This document shows, one piece after another, positions 1 through 5,877 of a stretch of 10,743 nt of DNA. Position 1 is the stretch's first letter. Every line of letters starts with the position of its first letter. The stretch is from Fibrobacteraceae bacterium (lineage in GTDB: Bacteria; Fibrobacterota; Fibrobacteria; Fibrobacterales; Fibrobacteraceae): the NCBI GenBank assembly GCA_023231365.1, contig JALNVO010000080.1:1-10743 (forward strand), read 5' to 3'. Below the pieces are notes generated by a model. That model was not told the origin of the DNA. It saw nothing but the letters and a program-made list of their open reading frames with translations, and did no database searches. Made by a program: the position numbers and the translations under genes.

Positions 1-120
1 ACCGGCTTCTCGTTGTTGCGGTGTCACGTTGTTCCATCCTCACCCCTGCGGGGCCGGCCTAGAGTCCGGCTCTTCGAACCCTGACGTTCCCTGGAGGGAA
101 CCGGCTTCGCGCCATAAAAA
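1..120. other. GC-rich hairpin block at left edge, no identified gene
   Basis: This stretch is far richer in G+C than the AT-rich DNA that follows it at 114-221. It contains several self-complementary elements. GTTCCCT/AGGGAAC (86-92 and 95-101) is a perfect 7-bp inverted repeat with a 2-nt spacer. CCCC/GGGG (43-46 and 50-53) and GCCGG/CCGGC (53-57 and 66-70) can also pair. ACCGGCTTC occurs at 1-9 and again at 100-108, exactly 99 nt apart. The frame from position 2 on the plus strand is open until TGA at 122-124, so the 3' end of a gene starting outside the window cannot be excluded. I recognise no protein in any frame. A dispersed intergenic repeat or the tail of an upstream transcription unit fits equally well. 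Confidence 0.35.
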
Positions 121-176
121 TTGAGTTTTTAGAGGTGTCCATAACAAGCATTTCACCATACTTACGCAGAATCCAT

Positions 177-221
177 TTTAAAATTTTAAAGTAATCCCTT
201 TTTCAGAATATTTTAAAATAT
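177..221. promoter_or_regulatory. Two AT-only palindromes ahead of the M6-prodomain ORF
   Basis: TTTAAAATTTTAAA at 177-190 and ATATTTTAAAATAT at 208-221 are each perfect 14-bp palindromes that share the core ATTTTAAA. The second abuts the ATG at 222. There is no purine-rich Shine-Dalgarno stretch before this start. The pair could be an operator or an AT-rich promoter region. Because the sequence is low-complexity AT, chance is a real alternative. Confidence 0.3.
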
Positions 222-650
222 ATGAAAGCACTCCACTTACCAGTAGCGATTTTATGCGCGGGCCTTCTTTCTTCGACTGCAATAGCAAAACCCGCACCGC
301 CATTCCCCATCAATAAAACACAGCAAGATAGTTCGATCCTCACTTATTACAACCGGGGCGACGAATTCTATTCCTACAAAGAAACCACAGATGGCTATCT
401 GCTGATTGCAGATTCGCTAGGCAATTTCTATTATGCCGATGAAAACGGTAAAATCTCAGCCTATAAGGCACACAATCCGGAATTAAGAACGACAAAAGAA
501 AAAGCATTCCTTGACAGTTTAAATAAAGATTCCATCAAAGCAAGCCACTACCAAAACTCAAGTAAAAAAAAGCGCCATCCTCACGGCAACCTACAATTTA
601 TGAAGAATGAAAGCAGTTCCATGCTGCGCAATCCGAGCGCCGACGACTAG
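222..650 (+). CDS. N-terminal prodomain of M6-type metalloprotease, probably truncated
   Basis: The 142-residue product has a Sec signal peptide (residues 1-22, K near the start, hydrophobic core AILCAGLLSS, cleavage near AIA-K). A domain typical of the N-terminal propeptide of secreted M6-family metalloproteases follows. The line of recognition is PPFPI, then Q.DSS.L, then GDEFYSY..TTDGYLLI, then a short YYADENGK strand, and AHNPELRTTKEKAFLDSL (about residues 87-104). The zinc-binding HExxH motif and the whole catalytic domain are absent. M6 enzymes are usually several hundred residues long, so this is only the secretion signal and prodomain. The frame after the TAG stop still resembles an M6 catalytic-domain start, which argues for a nonsense-truncated gene. 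The alternative is a free-standing secreted propeptide-like protein. No Shine-Dalgarno sequence precedes the ATG. The family call rests on recalled motifs. Confidence 0.6.
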   Translation: MKALHLPVAILCAGLLSSTAIAKPAPPFPINKTQQDSSILTYYNRGDEFYSYKETTDGYLLIADSLGNFYYADENGKISAYKAHNPELRTTKEKAFLDSLNKDSIKASHYQNSSKKKRHPHGNLQFMKNESSSMLRNPSADD

Positions 651-707
651 TCCATCGGCACCAAAACGTTCTTGATGATCCTCATAAATCACTGTGGAGC
701 CACTTAG
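651..707 (+). pseudogene. Relic of M6 protease catalytic-domain start after the in-frame stop
   Basis: Reading on in the same frame past the TAG at 648-650 gives SIGTKTFLMILINHCGAT, then a second TAG at 705-707. G-x-K-x-x-L-x-I-L-(I/V)-N/E is the pattern with which M6 catalytic domains usually open after the prodomain (a G..K.LVILVxF-type strand). The match is short, and the rest of the enzyme, including HExxH, is missing before the convergent yjdF-like gene ends at 742. I infer that the stop and a downstream deletion killed a longer protease gene. Confidence 0.45.
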
Positions 708-741
708 AAGGTTGAAATAGCAAACAAAGTCCGCATAATGA

Positions 742-1365
742 TTAACGCACCTTATCCGTAAAAGGTTTCATGAATTTATTGTGGAGCTTCGACAGCAATA
801 GAAGAGCGAGGATAGACCCCACAAGGCAACAGAACATATCTGTCTGTGTATCCCATATATAGCCCTGCGTACCCAAAAAAGCTTCCGTATCCGTTGGATT
901 TGAAAGCGAAGCCACCCATTCAATAATTTCATAAAAAGCGGAACATGCAAGCGGTACGCACACGGACAAAAATCCGAGCCACTTGCCGGGCTTAATCGGA
1001 CTTGTCCGCAGCAAGACTTCGCGCACATAAATCGCCGGGCCAAAGCCCTGCATCAAATGCCCTATCTTGTCATAATTATTGCGGGTCCAACCAAAACAAT
1101 CTTCCATCCAGAATCCCAGCGGCACTTTGGCATAAGAGTAATGACCGCCCAACATAAGGATTATCGCATGCACCGCTATGAGCGTATAACAGAGGTTCGT
1201 CAATGGAAATTTCTTATATGTAAAAAGAAGAATCGGGAACGCCACCATAAAAGGAAACACTTCAAGTACCCAAGTAAGCCGAGTGTCTTGCGGAGATATT
1301 CCGGACCAAATCCAGAATGCGACAACAATAACCAACAAGAAGAGAGGATATTTTTTAGATTCCAT
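742..1365 (-). CDS. yjdF: YjdF-like DUF2238 inner-membrane protein
   Basis: The product is a multi-pass membrane protein of 207 residues, close to the length of E. coli YjdF (about 209). Family motifs are clear in order: LGGHYSYAKVP after the third membrane segment, then RNNYDKIGHLMQGFGPAI with YVREVLLR, FYEIIEWVAS, and near the C-terminus FLGTQGYIWDTQTDMF. The conserved His, Asp, Glu and aromatic residues sit at membrane boundaries, but the family's biochemical role is not established. I start it at the ATG at 1365 (MESKKYPLF). GGAG lies at 1372-1375 with a 6-nt spacer to this ATG. A TTG four codons upstream would add MEHL but would use the Shine-Dalgarno bases as coding sequence. The gene converges on the M6 remnant and has no operon partner here. 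Confidence 0.88.
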   Translation of the reverse strand: MESKKYPLFLLVIVVAFWIWSGISPQDTRLTWVLEVFPFMVAFPILLFTYKKFPLTNLCYTLIAVHAIILMLGGHYSYAKVPLGFWMEDCFGWTRNNYDKIGHLMQGFGPAIYVREVLLRTSPIKPGKWLGFLSVCVPLACSAFYEIIEWVASLSNPTDTEAFLGTQGYIWDTQTDMFCCLVGSILALLLLSKLHNKFMKPFTDKVR

Positions 1366-1738
1366 AAGATGCTCCAATAAAAGAACTAACTCTACGGCAA
1401 GAAAATTTAACGGGATAAAAGTAAATAAAGAACTCCTCTAAAAATTGTTCTGAAAAAGAGAAGATGAACGAAACCGAGTAAAACCGCGAACGATAGATTC
1501 TCAAATCAAGTACACGGCAAATCCTGCGGTGAATTTGTCGAGGTTTAGCGTTTCCATTTCGCCTTAGTCATATAACCTAAGCAAGCCCAGTTGTGAAGCG
1601 CCCCACCTGCATTCATCTATGAAGGATCAGGGGCTCTCCCTGAAAGGATCGTTTTGTACTAAGCGCTGAAGCGCAAGCGTCTCTCTTCTTACTCAGTCCC
1701 GCTTGATTCCACAACCAGCAAACTTTTTTCATCTATTT
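1366..1738. other. Intergenic region with possible coding relics and a small hairpin
   Basis: No intact gene is visible in these 373 nt. On the minus strand 1545-1616 reads MNAGGALHNWACLGYMTKAK and then WKR before a stop. Overlapping it in another frame, 1501-1557 reads METLNLDKFTAGFAVYLI and a stop, whose alternating hydrophobic end resembles the last strand of an outer-membrane barrel. Neither is long enough to call a gene. CAGGG/CCCTG (1628-1632 and 1638-1642, 5-nt loop) forms a hairpin between near-identical copies of TGAAGGATC (1620-1628) and TGAAAGGATC (1641-1650). No T-run follows it, so it does not look like an intrinsic terminator. The yjdF-like gene's promoter must lie near 1380-1450, but I see no convincing -35/-10 pair. 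Confidence 0.4.
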
Positions 1739-3109
1739 TTAAAGCGAGAACTTCGGCATACGAAGCAAATGCGTCATACAATGCGGCCATTCCTCATCAT
1801 AATGAGTCACTAGAATAATCGTCGTTTCTTTGGAAAGAAATTCCAGCAAGCCAAAAAGGCGATCGCGGAAATCGGCATCCATTCCTTGGGTCGGTTCGTC
1901 AAGGATAAGGGCTTTCGGCGGACGGATTGCTGCGCGGGCAATAAGTACCAGACGGCGTTCCGTAGCAGAAAGCGATTCAAAAGAACGCTCTGGATTATTG
2001 AAACCGAATTTGGCGAGCCAGTCTTTAGCCTTGCCGACTTCTTCCCACGATGGAGGCGTAAACAATCCGAGGCCCGCTGTGTAACCTGTGCAAATAACCT
2101 CGGCAATATTTAATTTTTCGCGGTACTGAGTAGCAAGCTCCGGAGAAAAAAATCCAATTTGAGCCTTGTGCTCCCATATATTCAATCCATTGCCAGGCTT
2201 CTTTCCAAATAAAGTAATATCATTGCCATACATTTGTGGATGATCCGCAGAAAGGATTGCAAGTAGCGTACTTTTGCCCGCTCCATTCGGGCCCATTACC
2301 ACCCAATGTTCCCCTTTTTTCACTTGCCAAGTGAGATCGTTCAGCACGTTTGTCGAACCATAACGCACGTGTACATGCTTTAAGTCAAAAAGAACTTCAC
2401 CGGTGCTTTCAGGCTTATTCAAAATTTCCACAGCGTATGTCATGAGTTTTTTTTCAGCAGGAGTATCCATAGGCATTTCTTTTGGGAGCTCCCCTGTATA
2501 TTCCGAAAACACGCCATTTTCATAAACGAACGCAGGTATCTTTGGGAAAAGCTCCTCTTTGCGCTGGAGGCCGATCACCATTTTTACGCCGGTTTCTGCC
2601 ATTTTCATTACAGCAATCGCTAAGCGAACGCGGTATTCCGGGTCCAAACCGCCATAAAGATCGTCGAAAAGGATGTAATCGGGCGATTCCATCCAAAGGC
2701 GTGCCAAAAGGATGCGGCGGAGTTCGCCATTTGAAAGACTCAAAAGTTTCACTTTAAGCACAGTTTCAGGCAAATTCGCCATCTGAAGCGCAGATTCCAG
2801 GCGGTCGGGATCTGTAGGCGCAAACGGATCATCTTCTACATAGTGTTCCGAATTCAAGAAAAATTTTGGTTTGAGAAGCAAATCGCGCACGCGCGGAGCA
2901 TCATCATCGCGGAGGCTGATAAACCTCTGCTGCCAAAAAGGGGCAAGAGCCCGCTGGATACGGCGCTGAATTTCCGTAGAAGAAAGGGCGACTTTTTCAT
3001 GCTTTTCGGCAAATTCGCGGAGAACTCTTGATTTACCGCTTCCCACAGCACCAATCATTTGAATTTGCGGAAATTTTTCGAGGAGGGAATCAAGAGTCGC
3101 ATAAATCAT
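1739..3109 (-). CDS. modF: ModF/PhrA-type tandem ABC ATPase
   Basis: This 456-residue soluble protein carries two ABC nucleotide-binding domains and no membrane segments. Domain 1 has Walker A GAVGSGKS (20-27), signature LSNGE (125-129), Walker B YILFDD (145-150) and D-loop GGLD (153-156). Domain 2 has Walker A GPNGAGKST (273-281), signature LSATE (380-384), Walker B ALILDEP (400-406) and H-loop His436. The stretch from GEHW through GPNGAGKSTLL, SADHPQMYGNDITLFG and the following IWEHK is the ModF/PhrA pattern. E. coli ModF (about 490 residues) lies beside the molybdate transporter, but its role is not well defined. Oddities: domain 1 starts only 19 residues before Walker A, so the usual first beta-strands and A-loop are missing, and its H-loop position reads GLQR, with no His. 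No molybdate transport genes are here. The ATG at 3109 has only a weak purine stretch upstream and lies in an inverted repeat. Confidence 0.85.
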   Translation of the reverse strand: MIYATLDSLLEKFPQIQMIGAVGSGKSRVLREFAEKHEKVALSSTEIQRRIQRALAPFWQQRFISLRDDDAPRVRDLLLKPKFFLNSEHYVEDDPFAPTDPDRLESALQMANLPETVLKVKLLSLSNGELRRILLARLWMESPDYILFDDLYGGLDPEYRVRLAIAVMKMAETGVKMVIGLQRKEELFPKIPAFVYENGVFSEYTGELPKEMPMDTPAEKKLMTYAVEILNKPESTGEVLFDLKHVHVRYGSTNVLNDLTWQVKKGEHWVVMGPNGAGKSTLLAILSADHPQMYGNDITLFGKKPGNGLNIWEHKAQIGFFSPELATQYREKLNIAEVICTGYTAGLGLFTPPSWEEVGKAKDWLAKFGFNNPERSFESLSATERRLVLIARAAIRPPKALILDEPTQGMDADFRDRLFGLLEFLSKETTIILVTHYDEEWPHCMTHLLRMPKFSL

Positions 3110-3149
3110 AGCCCAAAGATAGCTAGTTCAAGAGTCTTTTGTGGGCTAT
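3108..3149. promoter_or_regulatory. Inverted repeat in the modF-batD divergent region
   Basis: ATAGCCCA (3108-3115) and TGGGCTAT (3142-3149) are perfect 8-bp arms 26 nt apart. AAAGA (3115-3119) can pair with TCTTT (3135-3139), extending the stem past a bulge. The left arm covers two bases of the modF ATG and its ribosome-binding region. In a modF transcript the element could therefore fold over the start codon, or in DNA it could be an operator shared by the two divergent genes. Which role applies cannot be told from sequence. No clear -35/-10 pair for batD is visible in 3110-3179. Confidence 0.4.
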
Positions 3150-3179
3150 TTTCGTGAATTTTGTAGTTTTAGAGCAACT

Positions 3180-4949
3180 ATGAAACGCCTATTTTTTTTC
3201 ATTCTTTTAGCGGCAGTTTTTGCCCAAGCAAGGATCTCGCTAGAATATGACCGTGACCGCATCGATGCGGGTTCCTCTTTTGAATTGAGAGTCGTCGTTC
3301 CCTTGCGCGAGCTCGCCGAGCCACGTGACATCCCAAAGTTCGCACCTTCCAACGGATTTTCCCTCAGGGGAATGGATTCCACGGACACGCAAGTCCAAGA
3401 CTTCTTTGGCCGCGGTTTTTCCGTACGCAAATACAACTTTAAACTGACTGCGCCTAAAAAAACAGGGCGCAGCATTGCCGGCATACTTACTTGGACAATT
3501 CAAGGCACCGAATATGAGCTCGCACGCCCGGAAATCTCTGTACAAAAATCCTTTGACGATGCCGCTTTAAGCGTAGCGCTCACACCGAGCAAATATACCG
3601 TCTACGAAGGCGAACAACTCTCCGTAACGCTTTCGCTCCATACATATGAGCACTTCCAAGGAAATCTCGCCGCGCTCAATATGGACTTGGGAAATGACTT
3701 CATTGCACACCGTTCCGACCTTTCCAACCTTCAATTCACCCGCGTTCCAAACGCGCCACAAGAGTCGGAGGCAAGCGCAAAATTCGCCTGGCTCTCCCCT
3801 GTAAAAACAGGAACCGTTTCGATACCCGCCTTTAAGTTCAAATACACCAAGATCGGCGCCCCGAAAGTCGTTGAAGAAAATAAATCCAGCGGCGGATTTT
3901 CAATGAGTTTCAAAAGTATCCGCCAAGAGCCCATTGATGCAGAAGCCTCTACCGTTCCCATAAGAATTAATGTACTCCCGCTTCCCACGGCAAACCGTCC
4001 GGACAATTTCTCCGGCATGGTCGGCGATTACTCTTTTACCGCTTCGTTTGACAAGGATTCTCTAAAAGTCGGTGAAGCTCTTACGTTATCTGTACTAATT
4101 AAAGGCGATGGAAAACCGGGCACGATTACCGACCCTGAACTTCCGAATCTTTCGGACTTCCGCTCTGTGCCCCCCGAAACCGACATCAACAAGAATGTGG
4201 TTCAAGGCAAAGTCATTACGAGCAAGAACATCCGCGTATTTCTCTACCCCAAAAAGAAAGGCGAATTTGAAATACCTGCGATTACTTACACTTGGTTCGA
4301 CCCAAATCAAAAAAAGTACAAGAGCAAAACGCAGGGACCATGGAAAATCAAAGTGGAAAAAGGCGATGGGAACGCGACCTACGCATCTGACATTCCCGCG
4401 CCACAAGCCGCACAAAAAGAAGACATCGAAAATTTAGGAAGCGACATTCGCTATATGCACAATTTGAGCAACATAAAAATTGAAGTCAAGCCTTTCTACA
4501 AAAGCGCATTATTCTGGATGCTCCTCATCCTGCCTATTATTTTGTATATAATATTCTGTGCATTTATCCGCCGCTACCGCAAAAATTTGGGTAACGCTGC
4601 ACTTGTCCGCAAAGCAAAAGCACAGGCAAACCTCAAAAAATACACGACACTTGCCAAAGAAGCATTAGCCAAGAATGACGGCAAGGCATTCTATGCGGCA
4701 CTCGAAAATGGGCTTGTCGGTTACCTTTCCGACCTTTCAAACCTCGAATTCCGCGGAATGACAAAGGACTTTTTCAGAAAGAACTTAAACGACCTCGGAC
4801 TTACCGAAGACAAAGTAAAGCAAGTATCCGACTGGATGGAAGCCTGCGCATTCGCACGATTTGCCCCATCCGAGCAAACCGCCGTAGAGCGCGAAGATGC
4901 GCTCCAGAAATTCGAAGCCCTTTGTAATACGCTGGAGATTTTAAAATGA
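3180..4949 (+). CDS. batD: BatD-family envelope protein
   Basis: The product has 589 residues. A signal peptide (MKRLFFFILLAAVFAQA, cut near residue 17) leads into a long periplasmic region of beta-sandwich repeats (about 20-430), seen in phrases such as DAGSSFELRVVV, VYEGEQLSVTLSL and KVGEALTLSVLIKGDGKPG. One transmembrane helix follows (about 443-465, ALFWMLLILPIILYIIFC), then Arg-rich anchoring residues and a cytoplasmic helical C-terminus of about 120 residues. This architecture and the GDGKPG-type motif mark the BatD (oxygen tolerance) family, known from Bat operons of Bacteroides and Leptospira. The biochemical role is not settled. I use the ATG at 3180 because a GTG at 3141 would place 13 polar residues before the signal peptide. 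AGAG at 3171-3174 is a weak ribosome site. The stop codon overlaps the batE start, so the two are coupled. The MoxR and BatA/BatB partners usual in this operon are absent upstream. Confidence 0.85.
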   Translation: MKRLFFFILLAAVFAQARISLEYDRDRIDAGSSFELRVVVPLRELAEPRDIPKFAPSNGFSLRGMDSTDTQVQDFFGRGFSVRKYNFKLTAPKKTGRSIAGILTWTIQGTEYELARPEISVQKSFDDAALSVALTPSKYTVYEGEQLSVTLSLHTYEHFQGNLAALNMDLGNDFIAHRSDLSNLQFTRVPNAPQESEASAKFAWLSPVKTGTVSIPAFKFKYTKIGAPKVVEENKSSGGFSMSFKSIRQEPIDAEASTVPIRINVLPLPTANRPDNFSGMVGDYSFTASFDKDSLKVGEALTLSVLIKGDGKPGTITDPELPNLSDFRSVPPETDINKNVVQGKVITSKNIRVFLYPKKKGEFEIPAITYTWFDPNQKKYKSKTQGPWKIKVEKGDGNATYASDIPAPQAAQKEDIENLGSDIRYMHNLSNIKIEVKPFYKSALFWMLLILPIILYIIFCAFIRRYRKNLGNAALVRKAKAQANLKKYTTLAKEALAKNDGKAFYAALENGLVGYLSDLSNLEFRGMTKDFFRKNLNDLGLTEDKVKQVSDWMEACAFARFAPSEQTAVEREDALQKFEALCNTLEILK

Positions 4950-5704
4950 AACGTTTCATCATTTTTCTCGCCATTTTAACAGCGTCACTTTTTGCTACAC
5001 CGGAATGCAATTCACTCTATACTGGCGCAGCCGCTTATAAAGCAGGAGATTTCGCCACCGCTGTAGACGCCTGGCAAACATGCGTAGACAACGGATACAA
5101 AAGCGGCGATCTCTATTATAACTTAGGGAACGCCTACTTCCGCGAAGGACGCTTGGGATTCTCCATCCTCTATTACGAAAGCGCCCTCAGACTCGACCCC
5201 ACCAACGACGACTACTTGCATAACTTAAAGTATGTCCAAACAAAGACAAAGGATAAAGTAGCGAATGCAGATGAAGAAGAAAATCCGATTCTTACATTCT
5301 TCTTCAAAGCACATCACTTTCTATCCCTAAAGCAACAACTCTATGCAATTCTCATTCTTATATGGGCAATCATTGCGCTCTGCGTTATGCGCGTACTCTC
5401 CGCAAATCCAAAAACAAAAAATGCACTCTACATTTGCGTGTTCCCGGTAGCATTCCTCTTAGGCCTTACCGGGATCAGTGCGGGCTATAAAATTTATATG
5501 GAAAATACGAACTCCAAAGGAGTCGTTACTGCAAAGAGTGCAGACATTACGAGTGGCCCTGCGGACAGCTACCAAACGCTCAATATGCTTTCTGAAGGCA
5601 CAGAAGTCCAAGTCCTCGGCGTTAAAGACGGCTGGGTCCATCTACAGCTCGGTTCGCAGGTCAACGGATTCGCCAAAATCAGCGAAGTTGGAATCGTAAA
5701 ATAA
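4946..5704 (+). CDS. batE: BatE-like TPR and SH3b membrane protein
   Basis: The product has 252 residues. It starts with a signal peptide or membrane anchor (1-17, MKRFIIFLAILTASLFA). A TPR region follows (about 22-100), with YKAGDFATAVDAWQ and the TPR signature YYNLGNAYFREGRLGFSILY ending in ESALRLDP. An acidic linker leads to two transmembrane helices (about 131-152 and 160-184) and a C-terminal bacterial SH3 domain (about 194-249, with GPADSYQTLNMLSEGTEV and DGWVHLQL). TPR, two helices and SH3b in this order is the BatE layout, and its position directly after batD supports the name. It probably acts at the periplasmic face of the inner membrane as a protein-protein contact module. The ATG overlaps the batD stop (ATGA at 4946-4949) and has GGAG at 4934-4937, 8 nt upstream, so it can be translated by coupling or independently. 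Confidence 0.85.
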   Translation: MKRFIIFLAILTASLFATPECNSLYTGAAAYKAGDFATAVDAWQTCVDNGYKSGDLYYNLGNAYFREGRLGFSILYYESALRLDPTNDDYLHNLKYVQTKTKDKVANADEEENPILTFFFKAHHFLSLKQQLYAILILIWAIIALCVMRVLSANPKTKNALYICVFPVAFLLGLTGISAGYKIYMENTNSKGVVTAKSADITSGPADSYQTLNMLSEGTEVQVLGVKDGWVHLQLGSQVNGFAKISEVGIVK

Positions 5705-5823
5705 AATTCCATTTTTCAGCACAAGTAAAGCCTGGAAGATGATAAACTTTCTGCATTAGCCCGTTGCTGAGTACCGAACCATTCCAGACCTTTCTTTGGA
5801 ACCACAAAATGACCAGAAATACA

Positions 5824-5861
5824 GAATCCCGCAGATCCTTAGGACCTGCGGGATTCTTTTT
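5824..5861 (+). terminator. Intrinsic terminator of the batDE unit
   Basis: GAATCCCGCAG (5824-5834) pairs perfectly with CTGCGGGATTC (5846-5856). TCC/GGA extends the stem inward past one A-C mismatch, leaving the loop TTA. TTTTT (5857-5861) follows on the plus strand. It ends batDE transcripts about 120 nt after the batE stop. On the minus strand the tail is only TGTATTT, so it may also end macA transcripts, less efficiently. The 5705-5823 stretch before it holds no gene, only weak CTGGAA/TTCCAG arms at 5732-5737 and 5782-5787. Confidence 0.88.
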
Positions 5862-5877
5862 GGAGGGGAATATTACG

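Noticed and set aside
60..90. GGTTCGAA-like string on the minus strand suggesting a tRNA T-arm
   Set aside because: The flanking bases do not pair as a 5-bp T-stem, and no D-arm, anticodon stem or acceptor stem can be drawn.
1619..1669. Plus-strand 16-codon frame starting MKDQGLSLKGSF
   Set aside because: It is too short and has no ribosome site. It overlaps the small hairpin and direct repeat, which explain the sequence as well.
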